Part shown: positions 1 through 5,843 of the stretch, one piece after another
Position numbering within the stretch: position 1 is the stretch's first letter
Layout: every line of letters begins with the position of its first letter
From: an uncultured Clostridium sp.
GTDB lineage: Bacteria > Bacillota > Clostridia > Oscillospirales > Acutalibacteraceae
Reading direction: 5' to 3'
NCBI GenBank assembly: GCA_902471875.1
Contig: CABRLN010000058.1
Location: forward strand, 1-6,633
Length of the DNA stretch: 6,633 nucleotides
The notes under the pieces: model-generated
Databases searched by the model: none
What the model was told of the DNA's origin: nothing
The model's input: the letters and a program-made list of their open reading frames with translations, nothing else
Position numbers and translations under genes: made by a program

Positions 1-2
1 TG

Positions 3-173
3 AATGGTATAAATAACATATATATGAAAGATATACATAATTGGTGTAGAATACATTTTGTTAAATATCACACTGTATTTGTTTACAGGAAAGAGTATCC
101 GGTAAAAGCAAATATTTGGAATGGGTATTCATATACAAGGTGGCGGATGGAGCGGATGATGAATTTGGGATAA
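3..173 (+). CDS. Possible 3' end of a gene truncated by the left edge
   Basis: A reading frame is open from the left edge to a TAA at 171-173, giving 56 residues. The translation is rich in Trp, Tyr, Arg and Met, for example VYRKEYPVKANIWNGYSY near the middle. That composition looks more like protein than chance AT-rich sequence. An internal ATG at 24 has no ribosome binding site, so if real this is the tail of a gene starting outside the window. I do not recognise the family. It converges with the large - strand operon. It could be host sequence next to the element or another element gene. The shortness and the lack of a recognisable motif keep confidence low. Confidence 0.3.
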   Translation, partial: NGINNIYMKDIHNWCRIHFVKYHTVFVYRKEYPVKANIWNGYSYTRWRMERMMNLG

Positions 174-250
174 GATAAAATAGTGACTGCATGAAAGAGA
201 GCCTTAAAGCAGGGTGTTCTTTTGAAAGTATGGATAGAATAAAGGCTGAA

Positions 251-278
251 GGCTCTGCGCTATTCGTTTGGCAGAGCC
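251..278 (-). terminator. Probable terminator hairpin at the end of the recombinase/ParB operon
   Basis: GGCTCTGC (251-258) and GCAGAGCC (271-278) form a perfect 8-bp stem around a 12-base loop that contains the stop codon of the 304-aa gene. On the - strand it is followed by TTCAGCCTTTATT, which is only a weak U-tract, so termination may be inefficient. A competing partner AGAGCCTT lies at 198-205 and can pair with AAGGCTCT (249-256), giving two mutually exclusive hairpins. Confidence 0.45.
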
Positions 279-1174
279 TGAGTATTCTCCTGATCCGTAG
301 AAAATAAATCTAACTGACCTTCTGGAGTGGAACTTTGACCGGATTCATCTTCAGTTGATTGTTCTCTTTTTTTGGGTGTTTTATGAGTGTATAATTTCTC
401 AAAAGGAAGTGAATACTTGGATTTTTTATTGTATTCTAGTAAAAGAGCTTCTGCGAATCCTAATGAACCGGCACGACGTTCTCTGGCAGTACGACTGATT
501 TCTCTGACAGAGACACGCCCAACTTTTTCTTTAAATGTGTCATCTTTCATTGTTTCTCCATAAGCATTATCCAGACGGGCAATAGCATTAAGCATATTGG
601 AACTAAAGGACATAGGCGCACCTTCCCATGTGGCAACACAAAGACGTAAAACACGATCAAGAGTGTGAAAACCATATTTTTCATAGATATTAATTAAAGT
701 GGATACAGCACATATACCTCCGGGGCGAGAGGAAGAAGTAATAGTGAGATCATATGATTCAACAAGGTCACGAATAATAAGTTCTCTATCATTACCAGCT
801 TCAATATTAGCCATGAATATTTCATAAGGTAATAACGATTTGACATATTTCATCTGATTTGCAAAAATATCTGCTTCTTGGGTGTAAACAAGATCATCAT
901 AAACCATACACCAGACAGGAGTTTCTCTTGATCCAGAGACGAGAGCAACAATCTCTATAGTGTGTTGTCCGTTGAACACATAATTTATCCCATCACGTCT
1001 ACTTACTTTTACAGGGTTTATCTGATAAAGGTCAAAATTAGCTGCAGCACGCTGAACGTGTTTGATGGAAAGATTACGTTGGTAATCTTGATTTGAACAT
1101 AAATTTTTAATAGGTATTTGCTCAAAATGCACTTGGGGAACAAACTTTTGTAAATCTTCGGTATTTCCATCCAT
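260..1174 (-). CDS. ParB/sulfiredoxin-fold protein, DUF6551-like, with clamp-binding motif in its tail
   Basis: This 304-aa protein is the last gene of the operon. Residues about 15-115 resemble a ParB N-terminal (ParB/Srx) domain. A 'DYQR' element (30-33) and 'NPVKVS' (53-58) are followed by VFNGQHTIEIV (66-76), where NGQHT sits at the place of the nucleotide-binding GxxR/GHxR-type motif of ParB. Known proteins with this pattern are annotated DUF6551 or ParB-like. Residues 115-240 look helical and basic (RTARERRAG, 228-236). Residues 262-304 are low complexity and probably disordered, and they contain QLDLF at 287-291. The ATG at 1174 has GGAGG (1185-1189) 10 bases upstream, inside the end of the preceding gene, whose stop is 2 bases away. 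DNA binding and a role in partition or replication of the element are inferred. The precise function is unknown. Confidence 0.85.
   Translation of the reverse strand: MDGNTEDLQKFVPQVHFEQIPIKNLCSNQDYQRNLSIKHVQRAAANFDLYQINPVKVSRRDGINYVFNGQHTIEIVALVSGSRETPVWCMVYDDLVYTQEADIFANQMKYVKSLLPYEIFMANIEAGNDRELIIRDLVESYDLTITSSSRPGGICAVSTLINIYEKYGFHTLDRVLRLCVATWEGAPMSFSSNMLNAIARLDNAYGETMKDDTFKEKVGRVSVREISRTARERRAGSLGFAEALLLEYNKKSKYSLPFEKLYTHKTPKKREQSTEDESGQSSTPEGQLDLFSTDQENTQALPNE
302..316 (-). other. Sliding-clamp (DnaN) binding motif QLDLF
   Basis: Residues 287-291 of the 304-aa ParB-like protein read Gln-Leu-Asp-Leu-Phe. This matches exactly the bacterial beta-clamp binding consensus QL(S/D)LF known from polymerases and mismatch-repair proteins. 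It lies in a hydrophilic, Ser/Glu/Gln/Pro-rich tail, a typical setting for such linear peptides. Function is inferred from the motif alone. Confidence 0.5.
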
Positions 1175-1176
1175 AA

Positions 1177-2097
1177 TTATATTTCCTCCAATTTTTTTAA
1201 AATATTATTTGTGGTTGATATTAGGCACATAAGCTGATATTTAAGCTTGTATTTTGCTGTATCAGATGCAATTTTAAAATCTGAAACTTTTAATACTCTT
1301 TCGATAGAACTGTTCCACGAGGGAATCGTCAACGTAAGACTTGCAATTTCCGCATCTGGATCAAATTGTGGCAGGTTGCGTATTGAAGGAATAGAAACGG
1401 AAGATTCTTTCTTTAACATCGGTTTGGCGTAATTATTCCACAGTAATTCCCTTTTCATATCATGATAACTGAGATGTTCTATCTTTTCGGCAAGAAGGTA
1501 GTTATTTAGACTTAAAAGCTGCTCTTTTGATAATCCTGAAAGCTCAATAATATTAGCTTGGGAAATCCAGAGTTGACCAGAACGAACTCGTTTGACAAAA
1601 TCCGGAACTTTTTCATCAATTATATCTAGTGCACTACTGTAAGCAGAATATTTGTAAACGGTAGCCATTGCTACATTACATTCTTCGGATATTTTTTTTG
1701 CTGCGATGCTTGCACCGGAAATATGAGATTTATTTGTAGATGAAAGTTGTCTTGAAACTAAAATTTTTTCAGCATCATATTTTTTCCCAATCAGGTATTT
1801 TTTATTGATATTGGTTAAATCCTCTCGTTTAAGTTGGTCAGTACATATCCATGAAATTACATCTTCTTTACTGGAAAAATGTAGTCTTTTTATTCGGAAA
1901 GGAATACTGTGTTTACGAAATAATTCATATGCTTCTATACCATTAATGACAATACCATTCCATGTGCAGATGGGGGTGTGATAGGAATAACATAATATCT
2001 GTTGTTCAAGTTGTTTATAATCTTTTTCACTGAGATATTGATACAAATTGGTGAATTCTAGTTTTGTTTTTAATGTATATATACTATAATTGCGCAT
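1177..2097 (-). CDS. ParB-like DNA-binding protein with degenerate nucleotide motif and helix-turn-helix
   Basis: This protein has 306 aa from the preferred start (308 from the ATG at 2103; residue numbers below use the longer form). Residues 35-110 follow the plan of a Clostridia ParB-like family. A 'WNGIVINGIEAYELFRKHSI' stretch (48-67) stands where the family usually reads W.G.I.DGHNRYEIC, followed by DQLKREDLTNI (89-99), which resembles the family's NQLGRRNLT. The HNR of the expected motif is lost (GIEAYE). Residues about 132-155 (AAKKISEECNVAMATVYKY) form a probable helix-turn-helix, followed by a helical segment. The C-terminus has a 'SLTLTIPSW' strand (255-263) and a helical end. The ATG at 2103 directly abuts GGGAG. 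The ATG at 2097 has GGAG at a 6-base spacing, so it is preferred. It overlaps the preceding gene by 14 bases. It may bind DNA for partition or regulation, but CTP use is doubtful. Confidence 0.8.
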   Translation of the reverse strand: MRNYSIYTLKTKLEFTNLYQYLSEKDYKQLEQQILCYSYHTPICTWNGIVINGIEAYELFRKHSIPFRIKRLHFSSKEDVISWICTDQLKREDLTNINKKYLIGKKYDAEKILVSRQLSSTNKSHISGASIAAKKISEECNVAMATVYKYSAYSSALDIIDEKVPDFVKRVRSGQLWISQANIIELSGLSKEQLLSLNNYLLAEKIEHLSYHDMKRELLWNNYAKPMLKKESSVSIPSIRNLPQFDPDAEIASLTLTIPSWNSSIERVLKVSDFKIASDTAKYKLKYQLMCLISTTNNILKKLEEI

Positions 2098-2500
2098 ACT
2101 CATCTCCCATTATTTCTGATTTGAATTCTGTTTGTGGCAGTTTTGTGATGATGTTATCCATGGAAAATAGAGCTATTTTTTTGTCTGGGTAAATATTGCC
2201 TTCTAAACGAAAAATGTTAAATTTCTCCCAAGAAAGGTTAAGTTGGGAAAGTGAATATAGTAATTCTCGGCTGTACAATTCATAACTGTTACCATTGATG
2301 ACAAAATAATCCTTAACTTTATGTGCCAATTTATCCTCCGCACAACTAGCTTTTATACCTATCATTTTTTGATCAGGATTAACAAGAAGTTGAATATATT
2401 CTGGGTTACCAATTTGACGGAGTGTATTGCGGTGGATTCGTATACGATTCTTTTTAAAGTCAATACATATTAGTGGATGGGAAGAGTGTTTGTTGTTCAT
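2084..2500 (-). CDS. Small protein with the recombinase-tail domain
   Basis: This 138-aa protein consists almost wholly of one copy of the domain found at the C-terminus of the serine recombinase. Numbered from an in-frame GTG at 2515, residues 24-56 carry IRIHRNTLRQIGNPEYIQLL and then VNPDQKMIGIKA. This aligns with ISFNKDAIRKFPNIKFVELL in the recombinase. A later W96...F102-R-L-E-G106 segment matches the recombinase W494...Y500-R-I-L-G504. The ATG at 2500 is preferred over the GTG because GAGG (2510-2513) lies 9 bases upstream of it, while the GTG has no site. The gene starts inside the end of the 262-aa gene (41-base overlap), and its own end overlaps the next gene. Similar proteins are, as I recall, often labelled 'integrase' only by association. 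No catalytic residues are visible. A DNA-binding or adaptor role is inferred. Confidence 0.8.
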   Translation of the reverse strand: MNNKHSSHPLICIDFKKNRIRIHRNTLRQIGNPEYIQLLVNPDQKMIGIKASCAEDKLAHKVKDYFVINGNSYELYSRELLYSLSQLNLSWEKFNIFRLEGNIYPDKKIALFSMDNIITKLPQTEFKSEIMGDEYAQL

Positions 2501-3248
2501 AGGATTTTTCCTCACTTTCTGCTGTTGATGGTTCTTTTGCTTTTTCTATGGATTTATCAGTTGCCTTCTTCTTTTCTTGTATGTCAAATACTGCGTAGCC
2601 TTCAAATATATTGACTTGCATTGATTTTTGATGTTCTTCCACTGGAATACCGAACTGATTCTTCCATTCTTCAGGATAAGAAGGTGTCCTAGCAGTGGTT
2701 ACAGTTCCATTGTCTTTTAGTGTACGAGGAAATATTTCAGGTGAAGTTAAATCGAAAATGAACAGTATTTCATTGCCAGAACGAATTAGTTTGCCGAGAA
2801 TCTTGTACCGATAATTAGGATTCCAGTCCATGAGAGATATCACTTTAGCAAAGAAAATTCGACAGGTGATTTGTTTTGGCGAACGCTTTTTTCCAGAGGA
2901 ACACCAACGAAAAGAGTCTTTTTCTTCTTCTCGACAGGGACGGACAGCCAGTTTTTTTTCAATGGGATTGACTAATATTTGCACATATTCGACATCGGGT
3001 AGTTTTTTTATGCAGGCGGTATTTACAGATACCTTGTAGTTATTAAACGTAAACGAAGGTTCGTAAATATGAGCGAAGAATTCGCCACGTACAACTTGAT
3101 AACCGTCATAGCTGAAAGAATCATCGTCAATGACTTCCGTTTGATTTGAGGGGCTGGGTGCGACTGTTATTGGCATAGGTGTGTTGATTTTCATCATATC
3201 AGAAGGTTCTGTAGTCATATTCCATTGATTTATAGGTTGCTCGCTCAT
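2460..3248 (-). CDS. Recombinase-associated protein, stand-alone copy of the recombinase C-terminal domain
   Basis: This 262-aa protein has no resolvase catalytic domain. Residues 1-42 are a polar, probably disordered leader. Residues 45-175 match the recombinase tail in order: YQVVRGEFFAHIYEP (50-64), YKVSVNTACIKKLP (71-84), YVQILVNPIEKKLAVRPC (88-105), W115, and DWNPNYRYKILG (141-152). SYPEEWKNQFG (190-200) matches the recombinase AYPADWMNSFG. Residues 225-262 are a charged tail ending in QQTLF (252-256). The start codon overlaps the recombinase stop (ATGA), with GGAG (3256-3259) at a 7-base spacing. The gene is therefore co-translated with the recombinase and probably assembles with it, for example as a partner or directionality factor. 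That role is inferred. Relatives are, as I recall, commonly labelled 'integrase' although they lack a catalytic domain. Confidence 0.85.
   Translation of the reverse strand: MSEQPINQWNMTTEPSDMMKINTPMPITVAPSPSNQTEVIDDDSFSYDGYQVVRGEFFAHIYEPSFTFNNYKVSVNTACIKKLPDVEYVQILVNPIEKKLAVRPCREEEKDSFRWCSSGKKRSPKQITCRIFFAKVISLMDWNPNYRYKILGKLIRSGNEILFIFDLTSPEIFPRTLKDNGTVTTARTPSYPEEWKNQFGIPVEEHQKSMQVNIFEGYAVFDIQEKKKATDKSIEKAKEPSTAESEEKSYEQQTLFPSTNMY
2481..2495 (-). other. Possible weak clamp-binding motif QQTLF
   Basis: Residues 252-256 of the 262-aa protein read QQTLF, seven residues from the end of a charged tail. It keeps the Gln, Leu and Phe of the QL(S/D)LF clamp consensus but not the second or third position. 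It is encoded inside the overlap with the next gene, which limits the freedom of this sequence and weakens the case. Confidence 0.25.
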
Positions 3249-5098
3249 TGGGTGTCTCCTTTAATTTCTGTAATAATATTCTTTATATTTTGTATAATGG
3301 TTTCTTTGGGAGTGGTTTGTAGCTCGGGTTCTTTATAAGGTTTACTTTCTGAAGCAGTCTGCCAGTTTTTGTCTGCTGTAAATTCTGTTAATTCTGGCGC
3401 TTGAGACTGAGTATAGTAATTATTACCGAAGCTATTCATCCAGTCGGCAGGATAAGCTAACACACTCTTAGAATCAGATATTGTATCAGGCATGTTGTTA
3501 TTGGGGGCGGATACGTCGTTGGTACTTGTCGGTATTCGTATTTCTGTATCGTCCATGTTGAAAATAAGGACATTTTCATTGTCTTTTTGGTGGGCAACTC
3601 CTAATATTCTATATTTGCATTTTTTGTCCCATTTAAATATCTCGTATAATGTTGGCAAAAATGCAGCGCCGGAAATTGGTTTTGGAATAAGTTGACCATC
3701 TTTGAGACGTGACCACTGCACTTTATTTTTTGTTTCAGAGGAACATGGTCGGATAGCAAGTAGTTTTGAGCTTGGGTGTATTAGCAGTTCGACAAATTTT
3801 ATGTTTGGAAATTTCCGTATAGCATCTTTGTTAAAAGAGATCTGTTTATATGAAAAAGAAACAGAAATCCGACCAACAGAGGAGAAAAATTGTCCTCTGG
3901 CAACTTCATAGTCTCTTAAATCGAAGGAACCGGCGGAAGCAGTAATTGTATCAGGTACATTCATATTTGCCGGTTTAAGGACGCTTTGAGATGCTTCAAA
4001 GTAGTCTCTGGCTTTAAATCCAGACCATCTTGGATTAATGCTTATAAATCCACTTAGAGAACCTTCTTGTATCACATGTAATTCTGGTAAAATCTCTTTA
4101 TTTCCATATTTCGCATTTGTAATTAATTTTTGAACAGCTATGAAATCATCTCGGGAGATAATAGCTTCGTGATGTCCGACTTTTCTGTATTGATTACGGT
4201 CTTGATTGTTTTTCCTTGATTTATGGTCAAGATAATTAGGAGTCCATGTTTTTCTCGCCAGAACATCCCCACAATGGCGTTCATTTTGAAGGATTTGTAG
4301 TATGGTACTGGATGACCAGACATCATTATTCTTTTTTGTTTTACAACCGAGTTCTGTCAAAGAATCAGCAATTTGTTGAGTACTGCTTCCATTCAGATAC
4401 ATATAAAAAATAAGCTGCACAATTTTAGCTTCATGTGGATTGATTACAAGATCTCCATTTTCGTCTTGGTCATATCCGAGCAGAGGAGGTGTAAGGAATA
4501 TTCCCCGACGAAAACGCATTTCAATGGAAGAATTCATAATTTCACTTTTGGTATGACTTTCTTCCTGTGCAAGTGTTGACATGAATGACAGAATCATTTC
4601 GCTTTTGGGATCAAGAGTATTTAAATGCTCTGTTTCAAAAAATACACCGACGGGTGGACGGAGTGAAGAAAGCTCTCGTACATATCGGATACAGTCAACA
4701 ACGTTTCTTGCAAATCGGGATACACTTTTTGTTATGATTAAATCAATTTTTCCGGCTTCACAATCTTCAATCATTTTTTTGAATGCATCTCTATGTTGAA
4801 GCGAAGTGCCTGAAATGCCTTCGTCGGCATATATTTCGACAAGCATCCAATTCGGATTTTTATTTACTACATCCTGATAATGATTTTTCTGTAATTCATA
4901 TGAGGATGTTTGGCGTGGATCATCCGTAGATACCCTTGCATATACAGCTACTCGTAGTTTTTTTTCTGTTTTAAAAATATCCTCTGGTGGAAGTGCCGGA
5001 ATTACTTCCAGTTCTTCTGGATCAATACCTTTGTATCTTTGCCGGATTCTGGCTTTCTGTTCATCAATATTACTGCTTCGTTCTTCACTTTCTTTCAT
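3245..5098 (-). CDS. Large serine recombinase with a non-canonical C-terminal domain
   Basis: This is the site-specific recombinase that would integrate or excise the element. Residue numbers use the longest form, 621 aa from the ATG at 5110. The resolvase catalytic domain spans about 52-200, with the nucleophile Ser61 in VYARVSTDD, Gln74, and SRFARN supplying Arg132 and Arg135. The long E-helix region is FMSTLAQEESHTKSE (177-191). The recombinase DNA-binding domain spans about 211-332, from LGYDQDENG to FIAVQKLI. The usual Cys4 zinc ribbon with coiled coil does not follow. Instead there is a short SLSGFISINPRWSGF segment (351-365), a domain at about 396-530 shared with the next two genes, AYPADWMNSFG (552-562), and a polar tail. 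Start: AAAGG abuts the ATG at 5110, so the ATG at 5098 (617 aa; AAGGA 11 bases away) is preferred. A TTG at 5101 with an 8-base spacing is also possible. The gene ends in an ATGA overlap with the 262-aa gene. Confidence 0.93.
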   Translation of the reverse strand: MKESEERSSNIDEQKARIRQRYKGIDPEELEVIPALPPEDIFKTEKKLRVAVYARVSTDDPRQTSSYELQKNHYQDVVNKNPNWMLVEIYADEGISGTSLQHRDAFKKMIEDCEAGKIDLIITKSVSRFARNVVDCIRYVRELSSLRPPVGVFFETEHLNTLDPKSEMILSFMSTLAQEESHTKSEIMNSSIEMRFRRGIFLTPPLLGYDQDENGDLVINPHEAKIVQLIFYMYLNGSSTQQIADSLTELGCKTKKNNDVWSSSTILQILQNERHCGDVLARKTWTPNYLDHKSRKNNQDRNQYRKVGHHEAIISRDDFIAVQKLITNAKYGNKEILPELHVIQEGSLSGFISINPRWSGFKARDYFEASQSVLKPANMNVPDTITASAGSFDLRDYEVARGQFFSSVGRISVSFSYKQISFNKDAIRKFPNIKFVELLIHPSSKLLAIRPCSSETKNKVQWSRLKDGQLIPKPISGAAFLPTLYEIFKWDKKCKYRILGVAHQKDNENVLIFNMDDTEIRIPTSTNDVSAPNNNMPDTISDSKSVLAYPADWMNSFGNNYYTQSQAPELTEFTADKNWQTASESKPYKEPELQTTPKETIIQNIKNIITEIKGDTQ

Positions 5099-5115
5099 CA
5101 ATAGCGACATCCTTT

Positions 5116-5136
5116 ATAGTTGATATAACTATCATA
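5116..5136 (-). promoter_or_regulatory. Candidate promoter -10 and operator for the recombinase operon
   Basis: An inverted repeat ATAGTT-N5-AACTAT (5116-5132) lies just upstream of the recombinase start. It overlaps a - strand TATGAT (5136-5131), a good -10 match. No clear -35 was found at the right distance, so an activator or a weak promoter is possible. Because the upstream gene ends in a strong terminator, the operon should have its own promoter here. Binding of one of the XRE proteins would block it; that is inferred. Confidence 0.35.
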
Positions 5137-5150
5137 GAATTTTTGGATTG

Positions 5151-5196
5151 AAAAAGACATAAACCATCAGTTAAGTGATTAACGGATGGTTTATGT
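5151..5196 (-). terminator. Rho-independent terminator after the 129-aa XRE gene
   Basis: A 12-bp stem (5157-5168 with 5185-5196) is extended after one mismatch by a 5-bp stem GTTAA/TTAAC around a 4-base loop. On the - strand it is followed by CTTTTTC, a U-tract. On the + strand no T-run follows, so it acts on the XRE gene transcript only. It separates the regulator gene from the recombinase operon. Confidence 0.85.
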
Positions 5197-5220
5197 AGAA
5201 ATAGATATTTGATTGTTATT

Positions 5221-5240
5221 GAATGATTTAATAATCATTC
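5221..5240. repeat. Perfect inverted repeat over the XRE stop codon
   Basis: GAATGATT (5221-5228) and AATCATTC (5233-5240) form an 8-bp perfect stem with a TAAT loop. It contains the stop codon of the XRE gene. No T-run follows on either strand, so it is not a terminator by itself. It could stabilise the transcript end, be a protein site, or be chance. Confidence 0.35.
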
Positions 5241-5617
5241 GGGTTATCAGCATCGTAATTGTGTTTTGAGGATAGATGCCAATCATTGATTCGTAAAATA
5301 TTCTTTATGGCTGAAAGAACCTCGAATATGTAACGTTTTTCAGTGCTGGTACAATCTGCCATTAATAAATCGATATCAGTTTGATATTCCGTAGGATTGT
5401 ATAACAAGTTTCCATAGAGTAATTCATCAATAGTAATTTCAAGGGCATTGCTAATTTTGATTAAAGATTCTAAACTGGGTTTACGCTTGGCATTTTCTAT
5501 ATAGCTTATATAAACAGTAGAAAGATCAGCGATTTCAGCCAGCTCCTCGGCAGACAATCCTCGTTGTTTGCGGGTTTCTCTTATACGTTTGCCTATAAGT
5601 GCATAATTTATTTCCAT
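5228..5617 (-). CDS. XRE-family (Cro/CI-type) transcriptional regulator
   Basis: This 129-aa protein has an N-terminal HTH_XRE domain at about residues 8-66: IGKRIRETRKQRGLSAEELA, then IADLSTVYISYIENAKRKPS with the recognition helix near 33-41, and LIKISNALEITIDELL. The C-terminal part (78-110) has DCTSTEKRYIFEVLSAIKNI, a helix seen in many small XRE repressors of mobile elements, probably for dimerisation. The ATG at 5617 has a strong AGGAGG (5625-5630) at a 7-base spacing. It is transcribed away from the + strand genes and ends in its own terminator before the recombinase operon. It is probably the element's repressor, acting on its own control region where two similar inverted repeats lie; that part is inferred. 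Confidence 0.9.
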   Translation of the reverse strand: MEINYALIGKRIRETRKQRGLSAEELAEIADLSTVYISYIENAKRKPSLESLIKISNALEITIDELLYGNLLYNPTEYQTDIDLLMADCTSTEKRYIFEVLSAIKNILRINDWHLSSKHNYDADNPNDY

Positions 5618-5636
5618 GTCCTCACCTCCTTTCCAT

Positions 5637-5656
5637 CACAACTTGACTTTTTTGTG
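5637..5656. promoter_or_regulatory. Candidate operator 1 (CACAA-N10-TTGTG)
   Basis: An inverted repeat CACAA (5637-5641) and TTGTG (5652-5656) with a 10-base spacer lies just upstream of the XRE ribosome binding site. It shares the ACAA-N10-TTGT pattern with the repeat at 5682-5705, suggesting two copies of one regulator's binding site and autoregulation. Confidence 0.4.
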
Positions 5657-5681
5657 TTGTAGATAGAAAAAAATGGTGAGC

Positions 5682-5705
5682 TATACAATAGTAATTGGTT
5701 GTATA
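5682..5705. promoter_or_regulatory. Candidate operator 2 (TATACAA-N10-TTGTATA)
   Basis: Perfect 7-bp arms TATACAA (5682-5688) and TTGTATA (5699-5705) flank a 10-base spacer, the same arm core and spacing as at 5637-5656. The centres are 47 bases apart. The - strand TTGTAT here could serve as a -35 element for the XRE gene, but the matching -10 (TATCTA, 17 bases on) is poor. Binding here could also affect rightward transcription. Confidence 0.45.
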
Positions 5706-5749
5706 AAAAGAAGTATATCATATGTATATAGCAAAAAGAAGATTGTCGA

Positions 5750-5780
5750 TTGATGGGAGAAAAAGGCGATAAGTTATAAT
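5750..5780 (+). promoter_or_regulatory. Candidate promoter for the rightward genes
   Basis: A perfect -10 TATAAT (5775-5780) is preceded by TTGATG (5750-5755), a partial -35, with a long 19-base spacer. The predicted transcript would start near 5787, before the ribosome binding site at 5831-5836. The -10 is convincing and the -35 is weak. Confidence 0.4.
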
Positions 5781-5843
5781 TGAACAACAGTGAAAAAAAG
5801 GTTATTATTTATGTATTAAAAATTATGTCTGAGAGGAAAATAC

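Noticed and set aside
1247..1432. + strand open frame inside the ParB-like gene
   Set aside because: Antisense to a well-supported gene with a clear family plan. No ribosome binding site in front.
2228..2242. QLNLS in the 138-aa protein as a further clamp-binding motif
   Set aside because: It lacks the final Phe and falls inside the shared folded domain just before the conserved Trp, not in a free tail.
3293..3298. Perfect TATAAT on the + strand
   Set aside because: It lies inside the recombinase coding end, has no suitable -35, and no + strand gene follows. AT-rich chance match.
5673..5753. Short + strand frame (26 codons) from an ATG in the divergent region
   Set aside because: No ribosome binding site and overlap with the operator-like repeat. 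No protein-like composition.
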